In this document: piece after piece, positions 47,417 to 56,016 of the stretch | How the letters are laid out: each line of letters starts with the position of its first letter | Numbering within the stretch: the stretch's first letter is position 1 | Source: a virus | IMG/VR virus record: IMGVR_UViG_3300034374_011021 | Location: 1 to 64,000 of that record | Strand: one strand, 5' to 3' | Length of the DNA stretch: 64,000 bases | Position numbers and translations under genes: made by a program | The notes under the pieces: model-generated | The model's input: only the letters and a program-made list of their open reading frames with translations | What the model was told of the DNA's origin: nothing | Database searches by the model: none

Positions 47417-48674
47417 AACTAGTTTTTGTTTGTAACTTATATTTTTTAAATATTTTATTTATTTCAATTTCTATATCTTTTTCATCTTCTCCAAGCTCAA
47501 ATAAAAAGCTGTCATAAGTATATAAAACTATTTTAGTTTTACGCCCTCTCAATAATTTATGAATGTCTATCAGTATATACGTGTTGACAGCACTTTCCAC
47601 ATTTTGTAACATATAGTTAAACAATTTTTGTGGATTCATATTTTCCAACTTGTCTTTATAAAAAAAGTATCCAGATATTGGAACTTCTACCTTGCCTTGC
47701 TCTTCAAACTCTTGCCACTTCTCTTCAATAAACTTATTTACTTTTTGAAAAAATTCCAAATGCGCGTACTCTTTAAATACGCCACCATAGAGTTGTTTGA
47801 ACGTAAGCTCTTTTGCTTCTTTATACGAGACTCCGTATAGGTTTGCGAACGTTTGATGGACGTCTTGCCCATTGAAATCCATGGCAACCAAACGAGCAGC
47901 AAGATGAGGATGGTATGCGCTAATATCGAACTCCACAAACCCATACTTCGATATGTAGCTTCTCCTTGAGCCATTTTCTTTATTTAAAGCGGCAAAATTA
48001 ATGCCATTAAAAGAGTTACTTGGTCTACGAGTTGTTGTAGATAAGTTGTAACTGGTAAATACCCTATTGTCTTTGACTGAATAAAATTCTTTAGTGGGTT
48101 CATAGTATTTATCAAATTCATTTTTGTTTATGTTTATACCATTCTTTTCAATTCCGAAGAAAGCCAATGCTACTTTGTTGTTATAAAAGTCAAAGTATGG
48201 GGGTAACTCTTGAGGAATAGTACTACGAACTTGTATATAAATATGTTCGTATTTCTCATAGAGTTTAGCTACTGGGATAAGTTTGTTTGGTTTTAGATAA
48301 TCCGTATTTTGGGAGTAAATGTGTGTATGTACTGCTTGCTCTTCTTGTATATACGTAGGGTTAAGTATGGATAGGTCAAACAAGCTTTTGATTGGTAAGT
48401 AATATAGTGTTTGTTTTTTATCTCGGACCCATATACGTTCTATACTTTGTAGTACACTGTCTATAACCGTTTTATTAAGCGAAAAAGTCTCACTATGGTC
48501 AATACATAATATATAACCTTTAGTGTCATTAAACGGTCTAATATAAATTAATGAAATGTCATTTAAAGCAGGATGAACATTATCATGATATGGGATTACT
48601 TCAACAAATGCATCTTGTATAGGATGTTGTTTTAAATAATCTAATTGTTCCTCTGTCTCTATTAACCAAAACAT
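47391..48674 (-). CDS. Divergent family A DNA polymerase-like protein
   Basis: A 427-residue protein. About residues 212-250, STTTRRPSNSFNGINF followed by SRRSYISKYG matches the PolA TGRLSS...NLQNIP...R region. Motif A: FVEFDISAYHPHLAARL (Asp kept). Motif B-like: AKELTFKQLYGG (K...YG). Motif C-like: LYTYDSFLFEL (Asp kept; the usual H-D-E reads Y-D-S). The 5' exonuclease is absent, and the N-terminal 200 residues show no clear proofreading motifs. It may be a repair, primer-extension or lesion polymerase. Own promoter at 48690-48721. Confidence 0.65.
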   Translation of the reverse strand: MFWLIETEEQLDYLKQHPIQDAFVEVIPYHDNVHPALNDISLIYIRPFNDTKGYILCIDHSETFSLNKTVIDSVLQSIERIWVRDKKQTLYYLPIKSLFDLSILNPTYIQEEQAVHTHIYSQNTDYLKPNKLIPVAKLYEKYEHIYIQVRSTIPQELPPYFDFYNNKVALAFFGIEKNGININKNEFDKYYEPTKEFYSVKDNRVFTSYNLSTTTRRPSNSFNGINFAALNKENGSRRSYISKYGFVEFDISAYHPHLAARLVAMDFNGQDVHQTFANLYGVSYKEAKELTFKQLYGGVFKEYAHLEFFQKVNKFIEEKWQEFEEQGKVEVPISGYFFYKDKLENMNPQKLFNYMLQNVESAVNTYILIDIHKLLRGRKTKIVLYTYDSFLFELGEDEKDIEIEINKIFKKYKLQTKTSYGDTYDFA

Positions 48675-48689
48675 AACCTTGATTTGCTA

Positions 48690-48721
48690 TTAATATAGTA
48701 TCAAGATTTTACAAAGACAAA
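48690..48721 (-). promoter_or_regulatory. Bacteroidota-type promoter of the PolA-like gene
   Basis: TTTG at 48721-48718, 20 bases, TATATTAA at 48697-48690 on the minus strand; ATG at 48674 with AAGGTTATG context. Confidence 0.75.
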
Positions 48722-49324
48722 TTAAAAATAGAATTTATCATAACCCCCATGTGCTTCTATATATTTAGTTAAACCATAAAGTTGGAGGGATTGTTCTTTT
48801 CTTGTTACATTGATTCTATTAGTTTGTACTACTTTTTCATAGTCACCTGCTATTAACCAATATATTTGAAAAGGAATATATAGTTGAACCCAATTTTGGT
48901 TTTTATTATATAAAGCTGTATATGTTGAATTATTAATTTCTATAAAAACAGGTTCATTAACTTTTCTACAAAAATATCTTACAAATTGTCCTATACCATA
49001 ATCTGTTTGTTGTGGAGACCTAAAAACAGGGGTTGGTACATTTTGTTTTTGACCAGTTGAAATAATAGTAGCATATGATTCTGTTTTTCCACTTGGGCCA
49101 AAATCATCTATTAAACGAATATCTGTTTTAATTGATTGATCACTATCAAGAAGAGAAATTTCTATTATTTCTCGATTTCCTTTAGTTGGAGATTTACCTT
49201 CATAAAACTTTCCATTGTATAAAGCATAATAATATCCTGTAAAAGAAGATTTATTATCAGCGTAAATGTATTCTCCTCCATTAGTATAAAGACCTGTTTT
49301 TATTTTGTTTTTAGGATAGTACAT
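48722..49324 (-). CDS. Hypothetical virion-associated protein
   Basis: A 200-residue, Tyr-rich protein (MYYPKNKIKTGLYTNGGEYIY). It lies after the hub gene at the 3' end of the tail module and is preceded by a second-class motif 3 bases before the ATG, as the tail genes are. It is probably a baseplate or fibre-connected protein. No family recognised. Confidence 0.55.
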   Translation of the reverse strand: MYYPKNKIKTGLYTNGGEYIYADNKSSFTGYYYALYNGKFYEGKSPTKGNREIIEISLLDSDQSIKTDIRLIDDFGPSGKTESYATIISTGQKQNVPTPVFRSPQQTDYGIGQFVRYFCRKVNEPVFIEINNSTYTALYNKNQNWVQLYIPFQIYWLIAGDYEKVVQTNRINVTRKEQSLQLYGLTKYIEAHGGYDKFYF

Positions 49325-49327
49325 TTA

Positions 49328-49338
49328 TTATAAATATA
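49328..49338 (-). promoter_or_regulatory. Second-class start motif, tail-region gene
   Basis: The minus strand reads TATATTTATAA, then 3 bases, then ATG at 49324. Confidence 0.45.
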
Positions 49339-49344
49339 TTTTTA

Positions 49345-52300
49345 TTATACATTTGGTACTTCATTGACTGGGATTGATGATGGGAGAGTTGAATAAAATT
49401 TAACTGCTTTACATAATCCTTCTACAAAGATCTTACCTGTTTCAGCACTTCCCCAACCTGCATTTGCTTTAATCATATATTTTATAGTGGCTTCGGGATC
49501 ATTTTTAACTCCTTCAAAAGTACTTTTATGTCTATTTATAGCTTTTTGGAAATATAAACCAGCTACCCAAGCCGCTATTTTGTATATTCCATCTGAATCT
49601 TTTTTATTTAAATCCTCTGGATTTTTTACTAGGTCAACTTGGCCTGCTGGGCTTCCAAGTTCTCTATATAATCTATTATAACCAGCATATCCATCACCGC
49701 TTTTTTCACTTCCTAAAAATGTTACACCATTATATCCCCTACCAATATATCTCCACGCTTGTCCTTTTGGATTTCCATATAAACCACCATAAAATAACTC
49801 CCAAAAATCTTTATCAGCTTGTATATGTTTAGGACAAGAACCATCAGCATAACATCCTGAGCTATAGTCACTAGCACCATCTGCTAAAAGTTTTAATACT
49901 TTATTTCTTAAAGGAGGGTTTTGTACTTTTGGCCATACTTCAATAATTCTTTTTATTTTAGTATTACCATTAACATAACTTATTTCATCTACCGGTTTAA
50001 AGTTTGATTCTTTAGAACTAACAGATACAATTGCTCTGGCTTGACTTTCTGTAAAATTAAATTTAGAAGATTTAAGAAGTTTATATAAATAAATAGCATT
50101 TTTTCTTTTTTCGCTAGAAAGATTACTAAAAGGTGTTACCTTTTTAAGAATTTCTGGGTCGCAACTTCCTAGTCCTTGGAAGGTTACACCACCGCCACCA
50201 CCATTATTAGTAACTACTCTTATATATTTTTCAACATTTTCAGAAACAGGAATAACCTCATTATTTTTAGATTTATTTACTATTTGACTTTCTAAAGTTG
50301 TAGTCCATTTATTGTTTGTTATAGTATGAGATATAGCTTTAGCAATAAAGTTATAAGATCTATTATCATACATTGGAGGTAATATTTTATCATCAACCTC
50401 AAAAGTTTCAAATATTTTCATTCCTGAAAGGCCCATCATTGTTAGTGATAAGTTATAAGGAATAACTATAGGGTTAGGTATTAATCCGTTTTTTACAGAG
50501 TTATTAATTTCGTAGTTGGCTAAGTCTCTATTAGCAGACATAAAAGCATCTACCTCACCTCTGTTTATACTTAATTGTCCCCAAATATCTTGAGCAAAAG
50601 TTTTAGCGGTATTATAAAGATTATTAAGGTCTTTAACTGTTGTACCCCCAGATGTTGATCCTATTTCTGCTGCTGATTTCTTTTGGGATATAATTCTATC
50701 AACTAGTCCTTCATTATATTTAGATAATCCTGTATAATCCATACCTAATACATTAGTATCAGATTGGGCAGCGATAGTTATCATATTAACAAAGTCATTA
50801 GTTAATTGGGAAGTGAAGTTCACATCATATATAAAAGAACCATAATTAAACCTACCTATAGGTTTAAAACCAAAAAGATTAAAAAATGCAGGAGCATTTG
50901 ATTTTTCTTTTAACCCCCCATAATTTAAAATTTTATAATCATATATTTTTACATAATTAGTTTCCCTATCATAAATTACTTGAAAGTCATGACAATAACC
51001 TAAAGCAGCGTTTATACCTGTTAGTAATTGATTTAAAAAGGAAATTAAAGATAAATTACCTTGTTTATCTATATTATTATTAGCTACTGTTGCTATATAT
51101 TCTAGATTAACATGAATATCCATTAACCTTCCAATAAAATTATTTACAATAAAGTCTGTATTTAGATCTTGTGATGTTAACCCCGATTCGATATCATCAG
51201 CATTTCTAGTTTTAGTTAAATTAGGAGTTGTACTTTTATCTTTATCTGGTATTCTTTTAAATTTTCCATCTTTAATAGTCCAAGAACCTTGTTCTGTTAA
51301 ATTAGTAGGTTCATTATCTTTTTTTCCAAACTGAAAGTATCTACTTCTAGTTATATATCTAATGGAATTTGGAAAATTAATAGTATAAGCCTCAACTTCT
51401 TTTGGTGCTCCTTTGATAGTTATTGTTTCTGGTCCTGTAAAACCAGCTGAGCCTGAGAATACTACTGGTATATTTTCAAATACTCTTCCAAGATTTTCTT
51501 CTTGTATTACTTCATCTCTACTTGTTGTTCCCCCACCAGCATTTGATTGAAATGTAGAAGGTAAACCTCCATAAAAAGGATGACCAGAAGCATCTGTTGA
51601 CCCAGAGGCTGCTTTATTTTCAGATGTTAAGTCAGTAGAAATACTTTTTAAATATTGTTGAGCGGCTGTGAGGGCTTGTTCAGCGGCTGTTGGTTCTTTA
51701 ATAACATCAAGAAAACCAGCGGGTTCAGTAGTTTCTGTATTTGGTTTAGTGACTTCAAAAGGATTAAATACTCTTTCACCAGGAGTAGTAGGAGAAAAAT
51801 CTATTGTTCCTATATTTTCAATTGATTGATTTATTTCAAGAACATCCTGAGCAAGTTCAACATTCTTTTGTTGTTGTTGTAGTTTTCTTTGTAGTTCAGC
51901 TATTTTTTCTGGTCTTTCTCTAACTTTTTTATAAGATTCAGGAACAGCAATTTTTCCATCTCTTACAGGAATCATACAAATTTCAGGGTCAGCTGAAATA
52001 TGTTTACTAAAATGGAAACAATAATTGTTATTATTTGTATCTATTCTAAAATAAGGGTTACTTTTGCTAGTACTATATAATAAAAGATTATTTTGAATAA
52101 AATCTAGCAGATTACCTAACTTCATAAAATATAGAAAATCATTAGCAGTATCTGTAGTTTCAATTATTAAACCTTCTTCATTTACTGTTTTTGTTTTTTC
52201 TATTTTTTCTACTTTCATAGATAAAATATCTTGAGAAGCACCCCCGGTATTTCCTTGCAGATAATCTCTAACACGTTTTAATTCTAAATGTATCCTTGAT

Positions 52301-53493
52301 TTATTAGCTAATCTATCTACAACATTTGTAGCTTCTATATCTTCTCCAGTAAGAGTTATAATTTCATTTCTTATTTCAGTTGGTCTACCTTTTAAATCAT
52401 TAACTTCTTTTCTTAATTCTTCAATAGTAGGTACAGAAGCAGCAACTACTTCTTTATATTTAGGTGTATTTATAAGTAGTACATTTTTTCGTTTATATTC
52501 CTCAAACGCTGTTTCAAGAGCTTGTAGTTCTTTAGCTTTTTCTGCTATTTTACTTTCATTAAGAGCTAACTCAGCTTTAAGGTCTTCAACTGTTTTATTT
52601 CTTTGATCTTGGTCTAAAAGCTGTTGTTTAGCCCCTAAAGCCCCTTCTCCTGGAGATACTGTGTTTATTTTTAAATTTTCAAGTAAATCTCCTTGAGTTA
52701 CAGCATATACTGTTATTTTATAAGTACCATTAGGTTGAAATGTAAACTTAAAATTTTTAACAATTAAGTATAAGGCATCATAATTGCCTGATTGTTTTTG
52801 TTTTTCTTTTTTTATTTCATTGTATATAGTATATTGAGTGCTTTTTTTAGATAATATTGATTTAAAAGGATCAGTTATTAAACTAGTTGGATCATTATGA
52901 ATAACAGTCGCTGTATCATTATCAATATATCTTGTCCATCCCCATTCTAATAAGAAACTATAACCAGGATGTAAAAATAAAGTATCAATTATATTTAGTT
53001 GTTCTTTATTAAAAGCAATTATATCGATTTCTGCATTAGCTAAAGCTCCTTTATTTACATAACTTACTCTTACAGATTCAATACCAGGCATTGGTCTTAG
53101 TCCTTGATCTAATCCAGCAAAACCATAAGAATTAGTTATAGAAAAATCACTATTAGCAGCAAAATAATCTTGATTGTTTGTAGAAGGATTAAAAGATAAA
53201 CTATCTCCTGAACCTGTTACTGAAGATACTCCATTATATAAAATAAAATTTTTAGCTAAGTTTTCACTTGCATAATCTGCTCCTAAATTTAATGAAACTA
53301 ATCTTTCAGCCGCTCTTGGTCCTCTAATATCAATACCAGATATCATTCTAGTCCAAGCTGAATTGTTATGTAACCATTGGTTAACACTATCATTAATAGT
53401 ATTACCCTCTTGTGAATAACCTAAAAGAGTTTGTCTAGCTTCTACTTGTTGTGTTACAAATCTATCAAAAACTTCACCTATAATATTTGCCAT
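49345..53493 (-). CDS. Baseplate hub protein with GH19-like lysozyme domain
   Basis: 1382 residues. The N-terminal part (ESVRVSYVNKGALANAEI, GYSFLLEWGWTRYID) resembles hub proteins of large myophages. About residues 280-400 and 540-560 are coiled coil. From about 1130, FTESQARAIVSVSSKESNFKP, then AWRYIGRGYNGVTFLG and IKYMIKANAGWG match GH19 chitinase/lysozyme domains, with the Glu of SSKESN as a likely catalytic acid. It would sit at the tail tip and cut peptidoglycan on entry, like T4 gp5 joined to gp27. Confidence 0.75.
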   Translation of the reverse strand: MANIIGEVFDRFVTQQVEARQTLLGYSQEGNTINDSVNQWLHNNSAWTRMISGIDIRGPRAAERLVSLNLGADYASENLAKNFILYNGVSSVTGSGDSLSFNPSTNNQDYFAANSDFSITNSYGFAGLDQGLRPMPGIESVRVSYVNKGALANAEIDIIAFNKEQLNIIDTLFLHPGYSFLLEWGWTRYIDNDTATVIHNDPTSLITDPFKSILSKKSTQYTIYNEIKKEKQKQSGNYDALYLIVKNFKFTFQPNGTYKITVYAVTQGDLLENLKINTVSPGEGALGAKQQLLDQDQRNKTVEDLKAELALNESKIAEKAKELQALETAFEEYKRKNVLLINTPKYKEVVAASVPTIEELRKEVNDLKGRPTEIRNEIITLTGEDIEATNVVDRLANKSRIHLELKRVRDYLQGNTGGASQDILSMKVEKIEKTKTVNEEGLIIETTDTANDFLYFMKLGNLLDFIQNNLLLYSTSKSNPYFRIDTNNNNYCFHFSKHISADPEICMIPVRDGKIAVPESYKKVRERPEKIAELQRKLQQQQKNVELAQDVLEINQSIENIGTIDFSPTTPGERVFNPFEVTKPNTETTEPAGFLDVIKEPTAAEQALTAAQQYLKSISTDLTSENKAASGSTDASGHPFYGGLPSTFQSNAGGGTTSRDEVIQEENLGRVFENIPVVFSGSAGFTGPETITIKGAPKEVEAYTINFPNSIRYITRSRYFQFGKKDNEPTNLTEQGSWTIKDGKFKRIPDKDKSTTPNLTKTRNADDIESGLTSQDLNTDFIVNNFIGRLMDIHVNLEYIATVANNNIDKQGNLSLISFLNQLLTGINAALGYCHDFQVIYDRETNYVKIYDYKILNYGGLKEKSNAPAFFNLFGFKPIGRFNYGSFIYDVNFTSQLTNDFVNMITIAAQSDTNVLGMDYTGLSKYNEGLVDRIISQKKSAAEIGSTSGGTTVKDLNNLYNTAKTFAQDIWGQLSINRGEVDAFMSANRDLANYEINNSVKNGLIPNPIVIPYNLSLTMMGLSGMKIFETFEVDDKILPPMYDNRSYNFIAKAISHTITNNKWTTTLESQIVNKSKNNEVIPVSENVEKYIRVVTNNGGGGGVTFQGLGSCDPEILKKVTPFSNLSSEKRKNAIYLYKLLKSSKFNFTESQARAIVSVSSKESNFKPVDEISYVNGNTKIKRIIEVWPKVQNPPLRNKVLKLLADGASDYSSGCYADGSCPKHIQADKDFWELFYGGLYGNPKGQAWRYIGRGYNGVTFLGSEKSGDGYAGYNRLYRELGSPAGQVDLVKNPEDLNKKDSDGIYKIAAWVAGLYFQKAINRHKSTFEGVKNDPEATIKYMIKANAGWGSAETGKIFVEGLCKAVKFYSTLPSSIPVNEVPNV

Positions 53494-53494
53494 A

Positions 53495-53806
53495 TCACTG
53501 ATTATTTAATAACTGAAAATTTAAAATAATATTACTTAAATTTCCTGGAATTCTAATTTGAGTACCTTCAGGTACATAAAGAGAACCCATACCTAAGTCA
53601 GGATTAGCTACAGATATTACCCAATAATATTCTGATGAGCCATAAAACTGTTTAGCTAAATTATCTAAACGGTCTCCTGCTGTTGTATAAACATAAATAT
53701 CTCCAGAAGTATAAGGAATGTCAGGATATTTAACTCCAACAAAAGAAACAATTGTTCCTTCAGTATTTGTTGTGTTTTGTCCTATTGTATTTCTATATCT
53801 ATTCAT
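53495..53806 (-). CDS. LysM-like baseplate wedge protein, gp53-like
   Basis: 103 residues with TAGDRLDNLAKQFYGSSEYYWVISVANPD, a LysM-type fold, then VPEGTQIRIP, as in T4 gp53 baseplate wedge proteins and phage LysM connectors. It lies between the 628-residue baseplate protein and the hub gene, with 1 and 5 base gaps, the usual place for this family. Confidence 0.75.
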   Translation of the reverse strand: MNRYRNTIGQNTTNTEGTIVSFVGVKYPDIPYTSGDIYVYTTAGDRLDNLAKQFYGSSEYYWVISVANPDLGMGSLYVPEGTQIRIPGNLSNIILNFQLLNNQ

Positions 53807-53811
53807 AACTT

Positions 53812-55698
53812 TTAAGCATTAGGTAAACCATCAGGAATAGCTCTACTAAATAAAGATTGATTTTTAAGTCGAACATCTGTAGGAGTTGAAGCATTTAATG
53901 GTCCTGAAATTCTTCTTTGGCTAGTAGGTTCTAAAACAAATGGTTTTTGGAGTTTATTTGGTATATTTATTTGTCCAGGGTTTGTTGGTTTTGGTATTGG
54001 AGCAGATTTTAATGTTGTTCCACTTATATTATCAACTTTAGATCCAAACCTTTCAGCGGCTTCTCTATTAACAATATAGGCTGCTTTGTTAAATTTATCT
54101 TCATTACCTACAAAATTTCCATTTGTTTTAGGAACAAAATTATGAACAGGAGTAAAGGTCATACTAACATTAATCACCATCGGTAATATTTGAGTTCCAT
54201 TATCTAAAAGATTACCATTATTGTCTCTAGCTATATCCCAAGGGACATTATTTGCTACTGAGTAATTTATACTATTAATAAATCCAGGAGTTTGTGTCAA
54301 ATAATCTCCTACAGTTAATTTAACAAAATTACCTCTCATAAATCCGGTTGAGTTAGAATAATCAGGAGCAGTTAATGAGGCTAAATAACTTATTTTTTTA
54401 TATTGAGGTTGTTGTTCGAGTCTTGATTCAATAGCTATAGTAAATCCTAAACTAATTGACCTATTAAAGCTATCATAAATATGAAAATTCTCACCTCTAC
54501 CAGAATATTTAAATGATTGCCAATTTCCTGTAAAACTATCTCCAAAATTGTCTATATAAGCTCTAAAATGAACAAAAGTATAATTTGAAGGGTCATCATT
54601 ATTAACTACTTGAAAATAAAAAGGTATTAAATCTGATTCTGAATAATCTGTATCTACTTTGTTTGAACTATATAAAGAAACAGTATTGATTTTATCAGTA
54701 GACTGGTTTGAAGATAAAGCAGTTATATCAGAAACGTCTTTAAAACGAGTTCCTGGGTCAGACATTCCAAAAGTATCTTGTCTGTTGTTTTCAGAATAAT
54801 TTCCTTTAGCTAAAAAGCTTTTAAATTTATATCCACCTCCTGCTTCAGCACCACCATCATAAGTTCTACTTCTAAAATCATTAAGGTAAGGAGTAGAAAT
54901 TGGATCTGATTTAAAAGGTCCGGAATTGCTTAGTTTTTCACTGGTCCAAGATGAATAATTAGATTCAAAAGTATTATCTAGTTTTTGTATAGTAAGAGTT
55001 GTATCAGTTACTCTTCTATAACTAGATAAAGCATCATTTATAATAAAATCATTATCATTAAACTTGATACTAAAACCTTTAGATACTTTTAAGTCTGGTG
55101 AGTCTGGAAGTTGAGATATTTTAGATTTGTATAGTAAAGTTAAACGGTTAGTATTTTCTGTATTATATTGTTTATCTGTTTTAACTAGATATGAGTTTTC
55201 ACCTTGACCATGAGGTATATCAAAGTAAAATGGATTTAAACCAGATTTATTTATATGGGTACCAATAGGATTACCTGCTAATTGAGCTAGAGTATTTAAA
55301 GGACTATAAATTTCTCTTGGATAAATATCATTTGGTAATTTTGGTTTAAATGTTTTTTCTAATAAGTTTTGTTGAGCAATCCAAAGTAAACCTTGTGATG
55401 AAGCTAAAAATTTTCCAATTCTTATTTCATCTTCTTTAACATGTTTAGCAACAGATACTCCTCCTCTAATAAATAAATCATTATTTAAACCAGTGCTACC
55501 TAATTGGTCTACAGATAAGTCAAAACTATTTTGTTTACTAACAGTTACAAAAGGTTGACCACTATTTCCTCCACCAGGACGGTCATATCCATAAGGTATG
55601 CTTTTTTGCCCAAAAGAATTAGGCGTTGACACATACCCACGACCACCTGAGTAGTATTTAAAGTTACCTAGATCTGTTAGTAAATCTACTAAAGGCAT
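53812..55698 (-). CDS. Probable baseplate structural protein
   Basis: A 628-residue, Asn/Ser/Gly-rich protein without membrane spans. DLLTDLGNFKYYSGGRGYVSTPN opens it and NVSMTFTPVHNFVPKTNG lies near the end. Such proteins, placed between tape measure and hub in large marine phages, are baseplate components. The exact T4 counterpart is not recognised. Confidence 0.6.
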   Translation of the reverse strand: MPLVDLLTDLGNFKYYSGGRGYVSTPNSFGQKSIPYGYDRPGGGNSGQPFVTVSKQNSFDLSVDQLGSTGLNNDLFIRGGVSVAKHVKEDEIRIGKFLASSQGLLWIAQQNLLEKTFKPKLPNDIYPREIYSPLNTLAQLAGNPIGTHINKSGLNPFYFDIPHGQGENSYLVKTDKQYNTENTNRLTLLYKSKISQLPDSPDLKVSKGFSIKFNDNDFIINDALSSYRRVTDTTLTIQKLDNTFESNYSSWTSEKLSNSGPFKSDPISTPYLNDFRSRTYDGGAEAGGGYKFKSFLAKGNYSENNRQDTFGMSDPGTRFKDVSDITALSSNQSTDKINTVSLYSSNKVDTDYSESDLIPFYFQVVNNDDPSNYTFVHFRAYIDNFGDSFTGNWQSFKYSGRGENFHIYDSFNRSISLGFTIAIESRLEQQPQYKKISYLASLTAPDYSNSTGFMRGNFVKLTVGDYLTQTPGFINSINYSVANNVPWDIARDNNGNLLDNGTQILPMVINVSMTFTPVHNFVPKTNGNFVGNEDKFNKAAYIVNREAAERFGSKVDNISGTTLKSAPIPKPTNPGQINIPNKLQKPFVLEPTSQRRISGPLNASTPTDVRLKNQSLFSRAIPDGLPNA

Positions 55699-55701
55699 TT
55701 A

Positions 55702-55983
55702 TTATCCTGGTAAAGTATTTAGATATTTTTTATTATCAGGTACACTACCGTTGTTTCTATCTAAGATAGAAGGTTGAGGTAATTGATTGTTAGTACCATC
55801 TAAATATTCTTGATATGCAGAATTTACTTCATTTTTGTTAGCTCCACTAACTGAGTAACTAGGTTGGTCTCCATCAGCGTGTAATTTAGAAGATTTAGTA
55901 GCACCTGGGTTTGGTAATGGAGTTGTACCATTATAGCTTGAGTATGCTGATCCTTTTGTTTTTAATAAATCTAGAATTCCCAT
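55702..55983 (-). CDS. Hypothetical 93-residue tail-region protein
   Basis: MGILDLLKTKGSAYSSYNGT begins a Ser/Asn/Pro-rich, low-complexity protein ending NTLPG. It lies directly after the tape measure gene, 3 bases before the 628-residue gene. The first residues resemble short N-terminal docking helices. Probably a minor tail protein. Confidence 0.5.
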   Translation of the reverse strand: MGILDLLKTKGSAYSSYNGTTPLPNPGATKSSKLHADGDQPSYSVSGANKNEVNSAYQEYLDGTNNQLPQPSILDRNNGSVPDNKKYLNTLPG

Positions 55984-55998
55984 AATTTTATTGTTTTA

Positions 55999-56010
55999 TT
56001 ATAAATATTA
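55999..56010 (-). promoter_or_regulatory. Second-class start motif before the 93-residue gene
   Basis: TAATATTTATAA on the minus strand, 15 bases before the ATG at 55983. Confidence 0.45.
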
Positions 56011-56016
56011 AAAAAA

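Noticed and set aside
46059-47435. Plus-strand frames opposite the SSB and its neighbour
   Set aside because: Low-complexity, Phe/Ser-rich translations opposite AT-rich coding DNA, without promoter or start context.
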